Shown here: positions 8,174 through 16,322 of the stretch, piece by piece | How positions within the stretch are numbered: the stretch's first letter is position 1 | Layout: each line of letters opens with the position of its first letter | DNA from: Bacteroidota bacterium | GTDB taxonomy: Bacteria > Bacteroidota > Rhodothermia > Rhodothermales > UBA10348 | NCBI GenBank assembly: GCA_029262835.1 | Contig: JAJCYQ010000074.1 | Span: forward strand, 1-41,725 | Direction: 5' to 3' | DNA: 41,725 nucleotides | The notes under the pieces: generated by a model | The model's input: only the letters and a program-made list of their open reading frames with translations | The model's database searches: none | Told to the model about the DNA's origin: nothing | Program-made: the position numbers and the translations under genes

Positions 8174-9249
8174 GCTGGCGGGGACGTCGTTTCGTTTTTC
8201 GCGGCGAGCTGACCGCAGGCTGCATCAATGTCCTGGCCACGACTGCGGCGGACCGTAACTGTAACGCCACGTGCAACAAGTCGTTCAATAAAGGCGTGGA
8301 GGTGTTTCTCGGGCGTTCGGTCGAACCCGAGCCCATCCACCGGGTTATACATGATCAGGTTTACTTTGGACGGGGCCTTGGCGCAGATCGCGGCCAGCGC
8401 TTCTGCATCGTCCAGGCTGTCGTTGTGACCGTGAAACATACAGTACTCGTACGTTATGGCACTCCCGGTTTTGTTGGTGAAATAGGCAATGGCCTCGACG
8501 AGCGCCGACAGGTCGGTCCGCTCGCTCCGGTTGACGGGCATGATGGCTGAGCGTTTTTCCTGCGTGGGGGCGTGGAGCGAAACGGCGAGTCGCGATCGGA
8601 AGCCGGCGTCGGCGAGCGCACGGATGCGACCGGCCAGTCCTACTGTCGAAACCGTGATGCGCCGTGCACCCAGCCCAAGGCCGTCCTCGGACGTGAGCTT
8701 CTCGATGGCGTCCACAACGTTGGCCGTGTTGAGCAGCGGCTCGCCCATACCCATGAAGACCACATTCGTAACACCCATTCCAAAGTGCTCCCGGGCTTTC
8801 TGACCGGCCAACCAGACCTGGTCGAAGATGTCTCCGCTGGACAGATTCTCTTTGAAGCCCATCTTCCCCGTGGCGCAGAACGTGCATCCCATGGCGCACC
8901 CTACCTGTGAGGACACGCAGACCGTCATGCGGCGCGGTGCACCCGACGGATTGAAGTCCGGGATGAGTACGGTTTCAAACTTGTTTCCAGACGGCAGTTC
9001 GAACAGCATCTTGATGGTCTTGTCGCGCGATTGTTGCTCGGCGACAAGATGTTGTTCGGAGAGGTCATACGACGAGGACAGAGCCGTCCGGAGTGCAGCC
9101 GGCACATTGGTCATCCCGCTCCAGGACCGGACGCCCTGGTGGTAGAGCCAGCGGTAGATCTGGGCGGCCCGCCATGCCGGCGCATGTTCGGCGACGGCTT
9201 CCTCAAGAGCCGCGCGTGAAAGAGCAATCAGCGAGGAGCCAGAAGCCAT
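8170..9249 (-). CDS. rlmN: Dual-specificity RNA methyltransferase RlmN
   Basis: This is a radical SAM enzyme that methylates C2 of adenosine 2503 in 23S rRNA and, in studied species, adenosine 37 of some tRNAs. The 359-residue length fits the family. The radical SAM cluster motif is Cys118-x3-Cys122-x2-Cys125 (CAMGCTFC). The two catalytic cysteines are also present: Cys111, seven residues upstream of the cluster motif as in the E. coli enzyme, and Cys345 in the C-terminal AACGQL. Other family blocks include FMGMGEPLLN, RITVSTVGL and VSLHAP. It heads a coupled three-gene run with the small membrane protein and mscS. The ctaB stop lies only 2 bases upstream of its ATG, so the heme A genes may read into it. 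Confidence 0.96.
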   Translation of the reverse strand: MASGSSLIALSRAALEEAVAEHAPAWRAAQIYRWLYHQGVRSWSGMTNVPAALRTALSSSYDLSEQHLVAEQQSRDKTIKMLFELPSGNKFETVLIPDFNPSGAPRRMTVCVSSQVGCAMGCTFCATGKMGFKENLSSGDIFDQVWLAGQKAREHFGMGVTNVVFMGMGEPLLNTANVVDAIEKLTSEDGLGLGARRITVSTVGLAGRIRALADAGFRSRLAVSLHAPTQEKRSAIMPVNRSERTDLSALVEAIAYFTNKTGSAITYEYCMFHGHNDSLDDAEALAAICAKAPSKVNLIMYNPVDGLGFDRTPEKHLHAFIERLVARGVTVTVRRSRGQDIDAACGQLAAKNETTSPPA

Positions 9250-9251
9250 GA

Positions 9252-10163
9252 TCAGGAGGACAGGAAGCGGTCAAGTACGATGATCGCCAGGAGAAGTGGA
9301 ATGTAATATACACTGACTTTCAGCACGCGTCGAGCATCCTCGGACGTCCGAGTCCTGTAGAACCGGACGACACGCGCCATGAACCAGGCGCCCAGGAGAA
9401 GCGCGGCCGCGCCATACCACATGCCGAGCAGCCCGAGCCAGACCGGTGCCACGCTGAAGAGGATCATCGCCGCCGTCCAGGCCAGCATCTGGATGGCCGT
9501 CGATGTGCCCTCCCTGTCCGTCACGGTCGTCATGGCGTACCCCGCACGTGCGTAGTCCTTTCTGTACATCCAGGCCAAAGAAAAGAAGTGAGGCATCTGC
9601 CAGCAGAGCAGTACTCCGAACAGTAGCCACCCACCCATACCAAAACCACCCGATGCGGCGGTCCAGCCGCCGAGTGCGGGAAGCGCTCCAGGAATGGTTC
9701 CTACAAGCGTATTCAGTGGGGTGAGGCGCTTCAGGGGGGTATACACGAAAAGGTAGAGAAGGACCGTTCCGGCGGCCAGCACGCCGGTCAGCGGATTTGT
9801 CAGCGGACACAGGATACCGACGCCAGCGCCAACGAGGACAATCCCGAACCACATGGCGGCTTTCGGAGATATCCGTCCGGACGGGAGAGGCCGGTTCGCG
9901 GTTCGCTTCATGTCACCGTCCAGGTCGCGCTCCAGGAAGTGGTTCAATGCGCACCCGCCAGCAGATGCCATGGGAATGCCAACAAGGGCCCACAGGAGTG
10001 TCCAGCCTTCGACGGCATCGGGCGATGCCAGGACGAAGCCCGCGAGCGCGGAAATGGTCACTAAAAACGTTATTTCGGGCTTGGTCAGCGAAATCCAGTC
10101 CTTGAGCGAGGGGGACGGCGCGCTCAGGCCCGCTGCGGAATCCAGGGTTTTGATGTCGGACAT
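9252..10163 (-). CDS. ctaB: Protoheme IX farnesyltransferase (heme O synthase)
   Basis: The 303-residue UbiA-family membrane prenyltransferase adds a farnesyl group to heme b to make heme O for cytochrome oxidase. About nine hydrophobic helices are visible. The allylic-diphosphate/Mg2+ motif is NHFLERDLDGDMKRT (Asn74, Asp80, Asp82, Asp84), followed by RPLPSG, and the second conserved loop is YRKDYARAGYAM...TDREG. The start at 10163 is preferred to an in-frame upstream ATG at 10211: the ATG shares its A with the TGA stop of ctaA (TGATG), giving translational coupling without a long overlap. It forms an operon with ctaA, which performs the next step. Confidence 0.95.
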   Translation of the reverse strand: MSDIKTLDSAAGLSAPSPSLKDWISLTKPEITFLVTISALAGFVLASPDAVEGWTLLWALVGIPMASAGGCALNHFLERDLDGDMKRTANRPLPSGRISPKAAMWFGIVLVGAGVGILCPLTNPLTGVLAAGTVLLYLFVYTPLKRLTPLNTLVGTIPGALPALGGWTAASGGFGMGGWLLFGVLLCWQMPHFFSLAWMYRKDYARAGYAMTTVTDREGTSTAIQMLAWTAAMILFSVAPVWLGLLGMWYGAAALLLGAWFMARVVRFYRTRTSEDARRVLKVSVYYIPLLLAIIVLDRFLSS

Positions 10164-11074
10164 CAGGTCGCGGTATGGGAGACGTGTAGGGTGCGGGTTG
10201 TCATGATACACAGGACGACAACGCCAGCGAAGAGCAGTGCCCCTGTAACCATATGTGCCGTATTCAGAACCACCTGCAGGTTACTGGGAAGTAGCAGACC
10301 ATTTTCATTGATGGTAACAAAGTAGGCCAAAATGCCGAGCAGAACCTGCAAGGAAACGAGCCCCACTACCACGCGTGTCCAACTCACGACCGGAATACCG
10401 GTCCGGAACAGACTCCGGACGCGCATTGCCAAGAGCACGATGAGCACGGTTACAACAAACGCCCACGTCATGTGCAGGGCAGCAAGAAATGCATCGATAC
10501 CGGCTCCTGGGTGGCGCAACAGGGCGCCGAGGATTATCTGGAGGTAAAGTGCAATGGGGGTCAGGATGAGTAGCGGGCGAACGCCCATTTCCCGATCCAG
10601 ATCTGCGGCCAGCGGGAAAACAGGACGCGACGACCAGGACGGCGACGTGAATACGATCATGGCGGAGAGGAGAGCAAAGTACAGTTGGGCCGTACCAGCA
10701 TGCACGATGGCCAGGTCGAGAGAGACGAAAACGACGCGTAGCCCACCCAGAACACCCTGGAGCGAAACGAGGATGAGTGCGCCCAATCCGGTCCATTTCA
10801 TCCATCGTCTTTCGTCAGAGGCCCACGTCCAGACGGCCAATACAAGCGTGAAAATCCCAACAAGCGCTCCGATGAGACGATGACCGTGCTCGGCAAGGAC
10901 GGGCGTTACGGTCCACCAGTCTGGCCAGGGATTGAATGGATCGTACGAATTGAACGAAGAAGGCCAGTCAGGGACGGCCATGCCAGCGTTTATACTCGTG
11001 ACGAATGCGCCCCACGACAGGAGCACGATGGCGACCATCCAGGTCAGTATGGTAAAACGATTGCGGCGCTTCAT
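10163..11074 (-). CDS. ctaA: Heme A synthase (CtaA/COX15 family)
   Basis: The 303-residue integral membrane protein converts heme O to heme A by oxidising a methyl group. Eight hydrophobic helices are visible. The conserved histidines occur in expected contexts: EHGHRLIGALVG, LAIVHAGTAQLYFA, LRHPGAGIDAF...LHMTWAF and LNTAHMVTGALLF. The frame is open with a GTG at 11080, but the ATG at 11074 (MKRRNRF) is a more natural start. The presence of ctaA and ctaB together implies an aa3-type cytochrome oxidase encoded elsewhere. A good Bacteroidota-type promoter lies about 40 bases upstream. Confidence 0.93.
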   Translation of the reverse strand: MKRRNRFTILTWMVAIVLLSWGAFVTSINAGMAVPDWPSSFNSYDPFNPWPDWWTVTPVLAEHGHRLIGALVGIFTLVLAVWTWASDERRWMKWTGLGALILVSLQGVLGGLRVVFVSLDLAIVHAGTAQLYFALLSAMIVFTSPSWSSRPVFPLAADLDREMGVRPLLILTPIALYLQIILGALLRHPGAGIDAFLAALHMTWAFVVTVLIVLLAMRVRSLFRTGIPVVSWTRVVVGLVSLQVLLGILAYFVTINENGLLLPSNLQVVLNTAHMVTGALLFAGVVVLCIMTTRTLHVSHTAT

Positions 11075-11111
11075 GGGCACACCAACAATGGGGTGGGTGG
11101 TTTCGTTCTTT

Positions 11112-11145
11112 CAAATATATCAAGAGCGCGCGAAATGCCCCCCAA
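11112..11145 (-). promoter_or_regulatory. Putative promoter of ctaA-ctaB
   Basis: On the minus strand, TATATTTG (11119-11112) is an exact match to the Bacteroidota -7 consensus TAnnTTTG. A TTG (11145-11143) lies about 23 bases upstream in the -33 position. The element is about 38 bases before the chosen ctaA start. The same octamer occurs upstream of the acyltransferase gene at 36132-36139. No transcription start data are available. Confidence 0.6.
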
Positions 11146-11235
11146 TGCTTCTACAGTGGAATGGATGGGTATGATGACGTATATTCTCGGGCTATAGATT
11201 CGTCTTGAAACAGAACCTGTTCAGCGGGCATCGGA

Positions 11236-11640
11236 TTGACCTTGTTCAGACACATATGGACTGTTCGGCTGTGCGCCGGCCTGCTGCTCGTGGGTACGGT
11301 ACTGTGGCTGATCGTCCCGCAGGCATTCGCCGCTTCCACATCGTCTGACACGGGTGGGTGGGTCCAACACTTCATCCAGGGACAACCTGAACCGTCGTCG
11401 GTCCCTGATGGCGGTATGCAGTCCACGTCTGATTTGTCGAATCTTCTTATCCAGCCGGTCCTGGTTGCTGGTAGTGCGCCGACGCTCTCTGCCCCACGGA
11501 GCGACATACACGCCCGCCAGGAGAAAACCAGTGAGGTCGCCGTACTCTCCTTTGTGGCTGGCCAGCAGCTATGGGAACGGGCCGCCGGCGGTGCACACGT
11601 TCCGACACTTCTGTGCAGCCTGCGACCCCAGGGACCGTAG
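11236..11640 (+). CDS. Short secreted protein upstream of secD; candidate Sec-monitoring leader peptide
   Basis: The 134-residue product starts at a TTG (no ATG precedes the signal peptide in frame). It has a well-formed signal peptide: basic n-region RHIWTVR, hydrophobic core about 12-28, and cleavage motif AFA before Ala33. The rest is low in hydrophobicity and matches no family I recognise. The C-terminus runs through FVAGQQLWERAAGG to LRPQGP and stop. SecM, VemP and related arrest peptides are secreted or membrane-targeted proteins encoded just upstream of secA, secDF or yidC, and their C-terminal ends stall the ribosome. SecM ends its arrest motif with IRAGP. The position, size, signal peptide and Pro/Gly-rich end fit that class, but there is no demonstrated homology. 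The last codons (11631-11637) can base-pair with the leader at 11670-11676. Alternatively it is an ordinary small secreted protein, or a chance open frame. Confidence 0.55.
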   Translation: MTLFRHIWTVRLCAGLLLVGTVLWLIVPQAFAASTSSDTGGWVQHFIQGQPEPSSVPDGGMQSTSDLSNLLIQPVLVAGSAPTLSAPRSDIHARQEKTSEVAVLSFVAGQQLWERAAGGAHVPTLLCSLRPQGP

Positions 11641-11772
11641 CGGGAATCTCCTGTCCGGATTCTGACCCGCGGTCCCGGGAAATCCCGGCCCGCTCTGGAA
11701 TAGCCTTTCCCGGCATGTACCCGGGACTACTGGTACTTCCGATTATTTCATCGCGTCCCGGAATCACGGGAC
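11631..11772 (+). promoter_or_regulatory. Structured secD leader with mutually exclusive stems
   Basis: Between the small secreted-protein gene and secD, complementary GC elements recur. GGGACCG (11631-11637, last codons of the small gene) is perfectly complementary to CGGTCCC (11670-11676). GTCCCG at 11672-11677 can instead pair with CGGGAC at 11722-11727 or 11767-11772. GTCCCG at 11755-11760 forms a perfect 6-bp, 6-nt-loop hairpin with CGGGAC at 11767-11772, only 16 bases before the secD ATG. TCCCGG occurs four times (11673, 11683, 11708, 11756) and CCGGGA twice (11675, 11721). The competing pairings resemble an attenuator or translation-sensing leader. No T-tract follows, so a simple terminator is unlikely. 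Function is inferred. Confidence 0.5.
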
Positions 11773-11788
11773 AAAACGCGCATCCATC

Positions 11789-13663
11789 ATGCAAAAAAAC
11801 GGATTCAAGATATTCCTGGTCGCATTTTTCTTTGTGCTGACCGGGTACTATCTCTACCCAACCATCCAGAATTACTTCATCAGTTCGAAGCTCGATTCCA
11901 TGACCGTAGAGGAGCGGTCAGAGTACGAGGCGGAAAATGCAGCGACACTCAATTCCGTCAGGGAGCGCTCGCTCAAGCTTGGGCTTGACCTCCAGGGCGG
12001 CATGCACGCTACGCTCGAGGTTCGCGTTGATGCCCTCATCAGTGCCCTTGCCGTTGATACGGACGAGGTGTTCGAGGAAGTCCTTGCGGAGGCGCAGGCC
12101 GCTTCATTCGATTCTGACGTCTCGGCCATCGATGCCTTCGTCGACGCGTTTGAAGCGCGCGACCCGAACGCCCTGCTTTCCCGTTACTTCCGAAATGAGG
12201 CGGCTGGAATAACCAGGCGCTCGTCCAACGAGGAAGTCGCCGCCTATCTCCGTACGGAAGCCGATGAGGCCGTACTCAGAGCCATCGAAATCATTCGTGA
12301 CCGCGTGGACCGGTACGGTGTGACCGAGCCGGCCATCCAGCGGCAGGGGAGCCGGCGGGTCGTGGTCGAACTTCCGGGTGTAGATGATGAGGAGCGTGTA
12401 CGCGGCCTGCTTCGCGGTACGGCCCGACTGGAGTTCCGTCTCATGGCGGAGCCCGCCGATCTGACACGTGCCCTGCAGCGGGTCATTGAATTCTACGAGG
12501 CGACGGCGCCAGATTCCACCGAGGCAGATTCCCTCGGAGACGCTGCCGCTGAGCCAGACACCACCTTCGATATCAATGCGCTTCTTGAAGGAGACGACGC
12601 CGGTTCAGGTAATGAATTCCTGGACGTGTTCCAACCCATTGGTCAGGAGGTCATTTTTGGATCGGTTGCCGTGCAGGACACGGCCCGGGTCAATGATCTG
12701 TTGAACCGTCCGGAAGTCCGGGAGCTGCTTCCACCGGGCGTAGAGCTGATGTATACGGCCAGTCCGGCGGGTACTACGGCCGACGGCACGGAGGTCTTTT
12801 ACCTGCTGGGTGTGCGGGATACGGAAGAGCTGACAGGAGAAGTAGTGACGGACGCGCGCGTCGAGTTCGATCCGTTCACGAACGTTCCGGAAGTTTCGAT
12901 GACCATGAACTCAGAGGGGGCGCGCACGTGGGCGCGTCTTACTGGCGCAAATGTCGGGAAATCTGTGGCGGTGGTGCTTGATGGCGTTGTGTATTCCTAT
13001 CCGGTCATCCAGGAGCGTATTTCTGGTGGTCGGACCAATATCAACGGACTCGACTCACGGGAGGAAGCTTCCGACATCGTGACGGTCCTCAAATCGGGTG
13101 CTCTGCCCGCACCGGTCGATATTGTCCAGGAGCGGACTGTCGGGCCGAGCCTCGGCGCACGGTCCATTCAGTCGGGCCTGAACTCTGTACTGCTCGGGCT
13201 GACACTTGTGGCGCTGTTCATGATGTTCTATTACCGCACCGGAGGCGGGATAGCGAACCTGGCGCTCATCCTGAACCTGATATTCATTCTCGGAATCCTT
13301 TCCGGGTTCAATGCCACGCTGACGTTGCCTGGCATTGCGGGTATCGTACTGACCATCGGTATGGCGGTCGATGCCAACGTGCTCATATTTGAGCGGATAC
13401 GGGAAGAACAATCGACGGGGAAGACGCTGAAAGCGGCCATCGAAGGTGGCTACGCGAAGGCTCTATCCGCCATTTTCGATGCGAACATCACCACGTTCTT
13501 TGTCGGTGTGATCCTGTACTCGTTCGGTCTTGGACCCATCCAGGGCTTTGCCGTCACTCTCATGGCAGGCATTCTGTCGTCCATGTTTACGGCCATCGTC
13601 TTTACCCGCATCATTTTTGACTACATGATCGCCGAGCGTCGTATGACGGTCTCTTACGGCTGA
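11789..13663 (+). CDS. secD: Protein translocase subunit SecD
   Basis: SecD works with SecF to pull proteins out of the SecYEG channel on the periplasmic side using the proton gradient. The 624-residue protein has TM1 at about 8-28, the conserved LGLDLQGGMH at about 64-73, a large periplasmic P1 domain up to about 455, and five more helices (about 465-620). The proton-pathway motif GMAVDANVLIFERIREE is intact, with Asp528 matching the essential aspartate of E. coli SecD. The P1 domain carries an acidic insertion (about 232-285), which I believe is common in Bacteroidota SecD. The ATG at 11789 lacks a Shine-Dalgarno sequence and is preceded by a GC hairpin (11755-11772). secF follows after 17 bases. 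Confidence 0.97.
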   Translation: MQKNGFKIFLVAFFFVLTGYYLYPTIQNYFISSKLDSMTVEERSEYEAENAATLNSVRERSLKLGLDLQGGMHATLEVRVDALISALAVDTDEVFEEVLAEAQAASFDSDVSAIDAFVDAFEARDPNALLSRYFRNEAAGITRRSSNEEVAAYLRTEADEAVLRAIEIIRDRVDRYGVTEPAIQRQGSRRVVVELPGVDDEERVRGLLRGTARLEFRLMAEPADLTRALQRVIEFYEATAPDSTEADSLGDAAAEPDTTFDINALLEGDDAGSGNEFLDVFQPIGQEVIFGSVAVQDTARVNDLLNRPEVRELLPPGVELMYTASPAGTTADGTEVFYLLGVRDTEELTGEVVTDARVEFDPFTNVPEVSMTMNSEGARTWARLTGANVGKSVAVVLDGVVYSYPVIQERISGGRTNINGLDSREEASDIVTVLKSGALPAPVDIVQERTVGPSLGARSIQSGLNSVLLGLTLVALFMMFYYRTGGGIANLALILNLIFILGILSGFNATLTLPGIAGIVLTIGMAVDANVLIFERIREEQSTGKTLKAAIEGGYAKALSAIFDANITTFFVGVILYSFGLGPIQGFAVTLMAGILSSMFTAIVFTRIIFDYMIAERRMTVSYG

Positions 13664-13680
13664 TCCATAAGGAAACCATC

Positions 13681-14583
13681 ATGAGAATATTTGAAAATGC
13701 CAACTATGACCTGGTAGGCAGCCGTAAAATCGGATACATCATATCGGGTGTACTGCTTACCCTGAGTCTCTTTTCGCTTGTATTCAACGGCCTCGAAGTC
13801 GGAATCGATTTTCGGGGTGGTATGGAATTCATCGTTGAGCTCGACGACGTGCATACGGCTACAGAGGTACGATCTGTGCTGGCAGATGTACTTGACCAGG
13901 AGCCGGAAGTCAAGACGTTTGGTTCGCCGAACGACCTGCTTATCCGGACGGCCGATACACGGGACATGCGCGAGGTCCAGGCGCTCATTGTGAGCACCAT
14001 GGAACAAGCCTTTCCCGGGTCGAACCCGGAGGTGCTCAAGACGGATATTGTGGGACCGCGCTTCGCAAAGGACCTGCAGCAAGGTGCCATCTACTCCATC
14101 CTGGGCTCGCTACTGGTCATCTTCGTATACATTCTGATCCGTTTCGAGTGGCGTTTTGGCGTCGGCGCGGTGGCCGCACTCTTTCATGACGTGCTCATCA
14201 CGCTCGGCGTGTTTTCGCTGCTCCGGTTCATTGTCCCGTTTTCACTCCAGGTTGATCAGACGATCATCGCGGCCTTCCTGACTATTGTCGGGTATTCGCT
14301 GAACGATACGGTGGTCGTTTTCGACCGGATACGGGAGTATACCGGCCTGTTCAAGGCAGAGAAATACGCGACCATCGTCAACCGATCCATCAACAATACC
14401 CTCAGCCGCACGGTCGTAACGTCCGGTACCACCTTGATCGTGGTACTCATCCTGTTTATATTCGGCGGCGAGGTATTGCGCGGATTTGCGTTTGCGTTGA
14501 TGATTGGTGTCGTCATTGGTACCTATTCGTCAGTTTTTGTAGCGTCACCCGTTGTGCTGGCCCTTCGCCAGCGAACCACCTGA
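13681..14583 (+). CDS. secF: Protein translocase subunit SecF
   Basis: The 300-residue partner of SecD has TM1 at about 17-37, the family motif GIDFRGG at 41-47, a short periplasmic domain, and five further helices from about 135. GYSLNDTVVVFDRIREY (205-220, with Asp209 and Asp215) is the SecF counterpart of the SecD proton motif. It is encoded as a separate protein, not as the SecDF fusion found in many Bacteroidetes. It sits 17 bases downstream of secD, with a modest AAGGAAA ribosome-binding site before the ATG. It is presumably co-transcribed with secD and with the STAS gene 15 bases downstream. Confidence 0.97.
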   Translation: MRIFENANYDLVGSRKIGYIISGVLLTLSLFSLVFNGLEVGIDFRGGMEFIVELDDVHTATEVRSVLADVLDQEPEVKTFGSPNDLLIRTADTRDMREVQALIVSTMEQAFPGSNPEVLKTDIVGPRFAKDLQQGAIYSILGSLLVIFVYILIRFEWRFGVGAVAALFHDVLITLGVFSLLRFIVPFSLQVDQTIIAAFLTIVGYSLNDTVVVFDRIREYTGLFKAEKYATIVNRSINNTLSRTVVTSGTTLIVVLILFIFGGEVLRGFAFALMIGVVIGTYSSVFVASPVVLALRQRTT

Positions 14584-14598
14584 TATACTGGAGGAAGC

Positions 14599-14940
14599 AT
14601 GAATTTCAATCTGGACGAACGCTACAACAGCGTCGTAATTACTCTGAAAGGTAACGTAATGGGCGGCCCGGACGGGTCAAAACTCCATGACAAGTTGCAT
14701 GAACTCAAGGAAGCGGGAAAGACGAACATTGTTGTCGATCTCTCGAAAGTGAAGTTCATGAACTCGAGCGGTCTCGGCATGCTCATAAGCGCGATGACGA
14801 CCATGCGCAATGCGGGCGGGGACCTTCGTCTTGCCAACGTGGCAGACCGGATCCAGTCCCTGCTGGTCGTGACGAAGCTGATTACCGTGTTCAAGCACTT
14901 TCCATCAGTCGAAGAAGCGGCCAAGAGCTTCGACGCGTAA
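14599..14940 (+). CDS. STAS-domain anti-sigma factor antagonist
   Basis: This 113-residue single-domain STAS protein resembles SpoIIAA/RsbV. The phospho-acceptor region is KVKFMNSSGLGMLISAM, with Ser56 or Ser57 in the position phosphorylated by anti-sigma kinases. Proteins of this type bind serine-kinase anti-sigma factors in their unphosphorylated state and so free a sigma factor or other partner. No cognate RsbW-type kinase or phosphatase is encoded in the window. It has one of the clearest Shine-Dalgarno sequences here (GGAGGA at 14590-14595, four bases before the ATG). It lies 15 bases after secF and is followed by a strong terminator, so it is probably the last gene of the secDF unit. 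Confidence 0.92.
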   Translation: MNFNLDERYNSVVITLKGNVMGGPDGSKLHDKLHELKEAGKTNIVVDLSKVKFMNSSGLGMLISAMTTMRNAGGDLRLANVADRIQSLLVVTKLITVFKHFPSVEEAAKSFDA

Positions 14941-14963
14941 TTGCGCTCACCGTACGTAAGTTG

Positions 14964-14994
14964 AAAGGCGGCGGATGTATTATCCGCCGCCTTT
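14964..14994 (+). terminator. Rho-independent terminator after the secDF-STAS unit
   Basis: A perfect 13-bp stem, AAAGGCGGCGGAT (14964-14976) with ATCCGCCGCCTTT (14982-14994), encloses a 5-nt loop GTATT and is followed by CTTGTGTTTC. It lies 23 bases after the STAS stop and about 30 bases before the purA start, separating the two units. The A-start and T-end of the stem would allow function on either strand. Confidence 0.85.
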
Positions 14995-15024
14995 CTTGTG
15001 TTTCACTGTTTACAGGTAACGTAT

Positions 15025-16311
15025 ATGCCCATCAGCGTCGTAATCGGCAGTCAATGGGGAGATGAAGGAAAAGGCAAGATTGTCGATCTTCTCAGTGAGA
15101 ACGTCGACATAGTAGCGCGCTATCAGGGAGGGGCCAATGCGGGACATACCATCTGTTGGGGGGACGAAACCTTCGTTCTTCACCTGGTTCCGAGCGGCAT
15201 TTTCCAGAAGGACGTAACCTGCGTGATCGGAAACGGTGTCGTTATTGATCCCGTGGCTGTCATGGAGGAAATCCGCATGATCAAAGACCTGGGTTATGAT
15301 GTGGAGGGCCGCCTGCTCATCTCGCACAATGCCCACATGATCATGCCTTACCACAAGAAGGTGGAGGAGGCCCGTGAACGGTGGCGTGATGCCGGTGCCA
15401 TCGGCACAACGGGCCGTGGCATAGGTCCAGCGTATGTCGACAAATTCGCCCGTACGGGTGTGCGTGTGGTCGACCTGCTGGACCGGGACGTGCTTCGCCG
15501 CAAGATGGAACTCGCGCTCGAAGAGAAGAACTCCATTCTGAAGAACGTGTACGGCGCAGATGAACTCGATGTGGATGCCATGATCGAGGAGTATGTCGAG
15601 TTCGACAAGCAGATAGACCCGTACATCACAGACACGACGCAGTATCTCTGTAACGCGCTGAAAGAAGGCCAGCGCGTGTTGGCCGAAGGTGCCCAGGGCT
15701 CCCTGCTGGATGTGGACTTTGGTACGTATCCATTCGTGACGAGCAGCCATCCGACGGTCGGAGGCTGTTGCACGGGTCTTGGTGTTCCTCCCATGGAGAT
15801 AGATCGCGTTATCGGCATTGTAAAGGCGTATTGTACACGGGTTGGCAATGGGCCTTTTCCCACGGAGTTGGATAACGCCGCGGGCGACGAACTGCGCGCT
15901 GCAGGCCATGAATTCGGGGCTACAACCGGAAGGCCCCGGCGCTGTGGCTGGCTCGACCTGGTCGCCCTCCGATACACATCGATGATCAACGGCTTCACGG
16001 AACTGGCCATCACGAAGCTCGACGTACTCTCGAATCTTACGGAGATCAAGGTTTGCACGGCCTATGAACTGGACGGCAGGCGGACGCAGCGCTTTCCGAG
16101 CGATTTGCACACGCTTGAGCGCGCGGTCCCGGTCTATGAAACGCTGCCAGGCTGGAACAGGGACATTTCAGGTATCACATCGTACGAGCAGCTCCCGGCG
16201 GAGGCGCGCGATTACCTGGACTTCATATCCCACTTCCTGGAAGTTCCGTCAATCATTGTGTCATCGGGACCGAAGCGCGAAGAGACGATTTTGCGTTCGC
16301 ATACAGCATAG
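15025..16311 (+). CDS. purA: Adenylosuccinate synthetase
   Basis: The 428-residue cytosolic enzyme joins IMP and aspartate with GTP hydrolysis, the first committed step from IMP to AMP. The N-terminal GSQWGDEGKGK carries the catalytic Asp13 and phosphate-binding loop. NAGHT holds the catalytic His41. Further signatures are GTTGRGIGPAYVDK, GCCTGLGVPP, GNGPFPTE and the GTP-binding TKLDVL. The frame is open to 14998, but that would place the transcription terminator inside the gene; MPISVVIGSQWGDEG at 15025 is the family start. No other purine genes are nearby. A histidine kinase gene follows after 11 bases. Confidence 0.97.
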   Translation: MPISVVIGSQWGDEGKGKIVDLLSENVDIVARYQGGANAGHTICWGDETFVLHLVPSGIFQKDVTCVIGNGVVIDPVAVMEEIRMIKDLGYDVEGRLLISHNAHMIMPYHKKVEEARERWRDAGAIGTTGRGIGPAYVDKFARTGVRVVDLLDRDVLRRKMELALEEKNSILKNVYGADELDVDAMIEEYVEFDKQIDPYITDTTQYLCNALKEGQRVLAEGAQGSLLDVDFGTYPFVTSSHPTVGGCCTGLGVPPMEIDRVIGIVKAYCTRVGNGPFPTELDNAAGDELRAAGHEFGATTGRPRRCGWLDLVALRYTSMINGFTELAITKLDVLSNLTEIKVCTAYELDGRRTQRFPSDLHTLERAVPVYETLPGWNRDISGITSYEQLPAEARDYLDFISHFLEVPSIIVSSGPKREETILRSHTA

Positions 16312-16322
16312 AACGACTCCGT

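Noticed and set aside
11641-11788. Terminator or transposon end in the secD leader
   Set aside because: The GC stems are not followed by a T-tract, and there are no transposase remains or target-site duplications.
14998-15024. Extended purA start
   Set aside because: The extension would begin just after the terminator stem and add residues before the invariant family N-terminus.
15010-16110. Open minus-strand frame of about 360 residues
   Set aside because: It is antisense to purA, which has all family motifs, and its own translation resembles no protein family.
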